DNA of 6,802 bases, taken from NCBI GenBank assembly GCA_947475795.1, contig CANJOX010000172.1, forward strand, positions 1 to 6,802, given 5' to 3'. Made by a program: the position numbers and the translations under genes. This document shows positions 5,543 through 6,802 of this stretch, one piece after another; position 1 is the first letter of the stretch, and each line of letters begins with the position of its first letter. A model generated the notes under the pieces. That model was not told the DNA's origin. It saw only the letters and a program-made list of their open reading frames with translations, and made no database searches. The stretch comes from Gemmatimonadota bacterium (GTDB lineage: Bacteria > Gemmatimonadota > Gemmatimonadetes > Gemmatimonadales > Gemmatimonadaceae).

Positions 5543-6556
5543 TCATGTGGTGCCCGCCAGATCGAGGAGGTCGGACAGCTCTTCGAAGAGCGCGTGGGCG
5601 GCCGGCTGCGCCAGCGTGCCGCGCTGCCAGTGGGACTTGAGTTCGTCGCGGACGGCCCGGGCGCGTGTGAGCGCCGAGTGGCCGCGATACAGCAACGACT
5701 CGATCGGGACGATCGCTGGTTCGATGACCGGCGCGCCCGACCAGGCGAGGCTGGCCTGTTTCACGTGCTGCGCCAGTTGCTGATCGGTGAGCTCGCGGTC
5801 CATCAGCTGCCGGGCGAAGCTCTGCACGGCCATGCGCTCGGCCATGGCGGCGAGCGGTGCGCGGGCCATGCGGGTGGCCAGATTGGCGACGCTCGCGGCG
5901 CCGTAGCTCTCGGCCACGTCGGCGAGCCCGAGGAGTCCGCGTCGCACGCCGTCGGTGAGCGCCAGCGGTGACGCCCCGGCGCCGTGCGCGGCGAGCGCGG
6001 CCGATTCCCGCGCCACCGCATCAGCCGCGGCGGCGACGTCCTGCCGGAAGCGCTGGGCCAGCGTGATCGGCGGCTGTGCATTGCGCTGCACGATCGCCGG
6101 CATGCCGTCGTTCGGAAAGAACCGGGCAATCGGCACCACCGGCGCCGTCGGCGCGACGGCCGGCGTGTCGGACGCCAGATACCCGGCGGCCACGGCCGCG
6201 AGCGCCACGGACTGACTGCGGCTCTGGCGTTGCTCGACGTCGCTCCAGACGCCCGCCCGTTCGACCAGCGAGCGCAGCTCCACCAGCGCGGCCCCCACGG
6301 CGACGTGGAGCCGCTGATCCCCGCGCAGCTCGTGGTCGCGCAGGCCGGCCGCGATCCGTTCGATGGTCGCCGCCAGCTCCGGGAGGCCGTCGAGGCGCGT
6401 CATGGTGGCGCTGCCCCGCAGCGCGCGCGCGTTCGTGAGGAGCGCGGCGGGGTCGGGCGCCTGTTCACCGGCGGCGATCAGCAGCTGGTCGAGACGACCC
6501 AGATACTCCATCGCTTCCTTCTGGAAGAACTCGATGAGGGCGTGCGGAGCGCTCAT
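5543..6556 (-). CDS. Protein with two degenerate Hpt-like modules, no phospho-histidine
   Basis: 337 residues, mostly Ala/Leu/Arg-rich helices. The N-terminus (IEFFQKEAMEYLGRLDQLL, 8-26) looks like the first helix of a CheA/Hpt domain. The second helix reads ARALRGSATMTRLDGLPEL (43-61), which fits the Hpt core A-H-x-L-K-G-S-A except that R44 takes the place of the phosphorylated histidine. After a Pro/Ala-rich linker (about 128-165) a second region, VRRGLLGLADVAESYG (204-219), has the same spacing, R206-x-L-L-G-x-A, again without histidine. A C-terminal helical part (PIESLLYRGHSALTRAR onward, 284-337) is not assigned. Hpt domains relay phosphate between receiver domains; with no histidine this protein could only bind or scaffold such partners, and no receiver or kinase gene is in the window. 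The start ATG 6556 is close to a TATGAT box and overlaps a tandem duplication. It lies 51 bases after pdxJ. The coding call is strong, the family call is moderate. Confidence 0.72.
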   Translation of the reverse strand: MSAPHALIEFFQKEAMEYLGRLDQLLIAAGEQAPDPAALLTNARALRGSATMTRLDGLPELAATIERIAAGLRDHELRGDQRLHVAVGAALVELRSLVERAGVWSDVEQRQSRSQSVALAAVAAGYLASDTPAVAPTAPVVPIARFFPNDGMPAIVQRNAQPPITLAQRFRQDVAAAADAVARESAALAAHGAGASPLALTDGVRRGLLGLADVAESYGAASVANLATRMARAPLAAMAERMAVQSFARQLMDRELTDQQLAQHVKQASLAWSGAPVIEPAIVPIESLLYRGHSALTRARAVRDELKSHWQRGTLAQPAAHALFEELSDLLDLAGTT

Positions 6557-6579
6557 ACGCGGTGGATCATACGCGGTGG
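6553..6579. repeat. 14-base tandem duplication across the start of the Hpt-like gene
   Basis: TCATACGCGGTGG occurs twice (6553-6565 and 6567-6579) with one A between, a perfect 14-base period. On the minus strand each copy ends in GTATGA, so two ATGs lie 14 bases apart and out of frame: 6570 and 6556. The upstream ATG opens a five-codon frame (MIHRV) whose TGA overlaps the true start codon as ATGA. Confidence 0.95.
6566..6571 (-). promoter_or_regulatory. Candidate -10 box of the Hpt-like gene
   Basis: TATGAT on the minus strand matches five of six -10 positions and is formed across the junction of the tandem duplication. It lies nine bases before the ATG at 6556, so the predicted leader is only about 2-4 bases. 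The -35 region is poor; TTTCCC (6591-6596) with a 19-base spacer is the nearest candidate. Read-through from pdxJ is equally possible. Confidence 0.35.
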
Positions 6580-6607
6580 CTCGGGCGAATGGGAAAGCAG
6601 CGGGACA

Positions 6608-6802
6608 TCAGAACCGATCGGCTTCGCGCGCGTCGTCCATGGCCCGACGGATTTCGCGCACCGCCTCCACCATACCCACAAAGATGGCACGCCCCACGAT
6701 GGCGTGCCCGATATTGAGCTCCTCGATCTCGGGGATCGCGGCCACGGGCCCGACGTTCTGCACGGACAGCCCGTGTCCCGCATGGACCGCCATCCCCAGC
6801 GA
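6608..6802 (-). CDS. pdxJ: Pyridoxine 5'-phosphate synthase PdxJ (C-terminal part, 5' end outside window)
   Basis: The last 64 codons and the TGA stop are present; the gene enters from the right edge. PdxJ closes the pyridine ring of vitamin B6 by condensing 1-deoxy-D-xylulose 5-phosphate with 3-amino-2-oxopropyl phosphate in the cytoplasm. The visible part has the family's C-terminal marks: [11 protein letters not shown], whose histidines correspond to the conserved AGHGL substrate site, and [18 protein letters not shown], the phosphate-binding loop region near the C-terminus, followed by the closing helix VREIRRAM. The downstream gene begins 51 bases later on the same strand. Confidence 0.95.
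   Translation of the reverse strand, partial: SLGMAVHAGHGLSVQNVGPVAAIPEIEELNIGHAIVGRAIFVGMVEAVREIRRAMDDAREADRF

Noticed and set aside
5027..5971. Plus-strand open frame of 314 codons
   Set aside because: It runs antisense across the junction of the flippase-like and Hpt-like genes, has low-complexity Arg/Ala/Ser composition and no recognisable motif; it is typical shadow coding in GC-rich DNA.

Overview
The window is GC-rich chromosomal DNA from a Gram-negative-type bacterium. It has dense gene packing, many GTG starts, a Tat-exported TldD/PmbA-family protein and weak -10 boxes lying right against start codons. The gene mix suggests a Gemmatimonadota-like lineage, but that is inference from general impression and not proven by the sequence. 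No phage, transposase, CRISPR array, rRNA or tRNA is visible.

Right-hand block (minus strand, about 6802 down to 3576): the 3' end of pdxJ, then a 337-aa protein with two degenerate Hpt-like helical modules, then an eight-helix flippase-like membrane protein (LPG-synthase-TM/UPF0104 family), then ispE. Gaps are 51, 22 and 7 bases, so the last three look like one transcription unit. PdxJ and IspE both depend on 1-deoxy-D-xylulose 5-phosphate (PLP synthesis and the MEP isoprenoid pathway). The membrane protein belongs to a family often associated with lipid or polyprenyl-linked substrates, so the cluster could have a shared metabolic theme.

Centre: a small heat-shock protein (Hsp20) gene is the only plus-strand gene. 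It converges on ispE with 22 bases between the stop codons. It diverges from a small one-helix membrane protein of unknown function across 194 bases that hold a short, tight inverted repeat.

Left-hand block (minus strand, 2891 down to 1): the small membrane protein, a PLP-dependent threonine/serine dehydratase without an ACT domain, a GNAT acetyltransferase whose start overlaps the dehydratase stop, a 262-base gap, and the 5' two-fifths or so of a TldD/PmbA-family protein with a twin-arginine signal. The gap holds a long imperfect inverted repeat (796-914) built from repeated CACGGA units. It is the most striking non-coding structure here.

No complete new defence or mobile system is apparent. 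The best leads are the 119-base hairpin element, the Hpt-like protein with arginine where the phospho-histidine should be, a 14-base tandem duplication that sets up the start region of that gene, and the recurring placement of -10-like boxes 5-9 bases from start codons, which suggests leaderless transcription.
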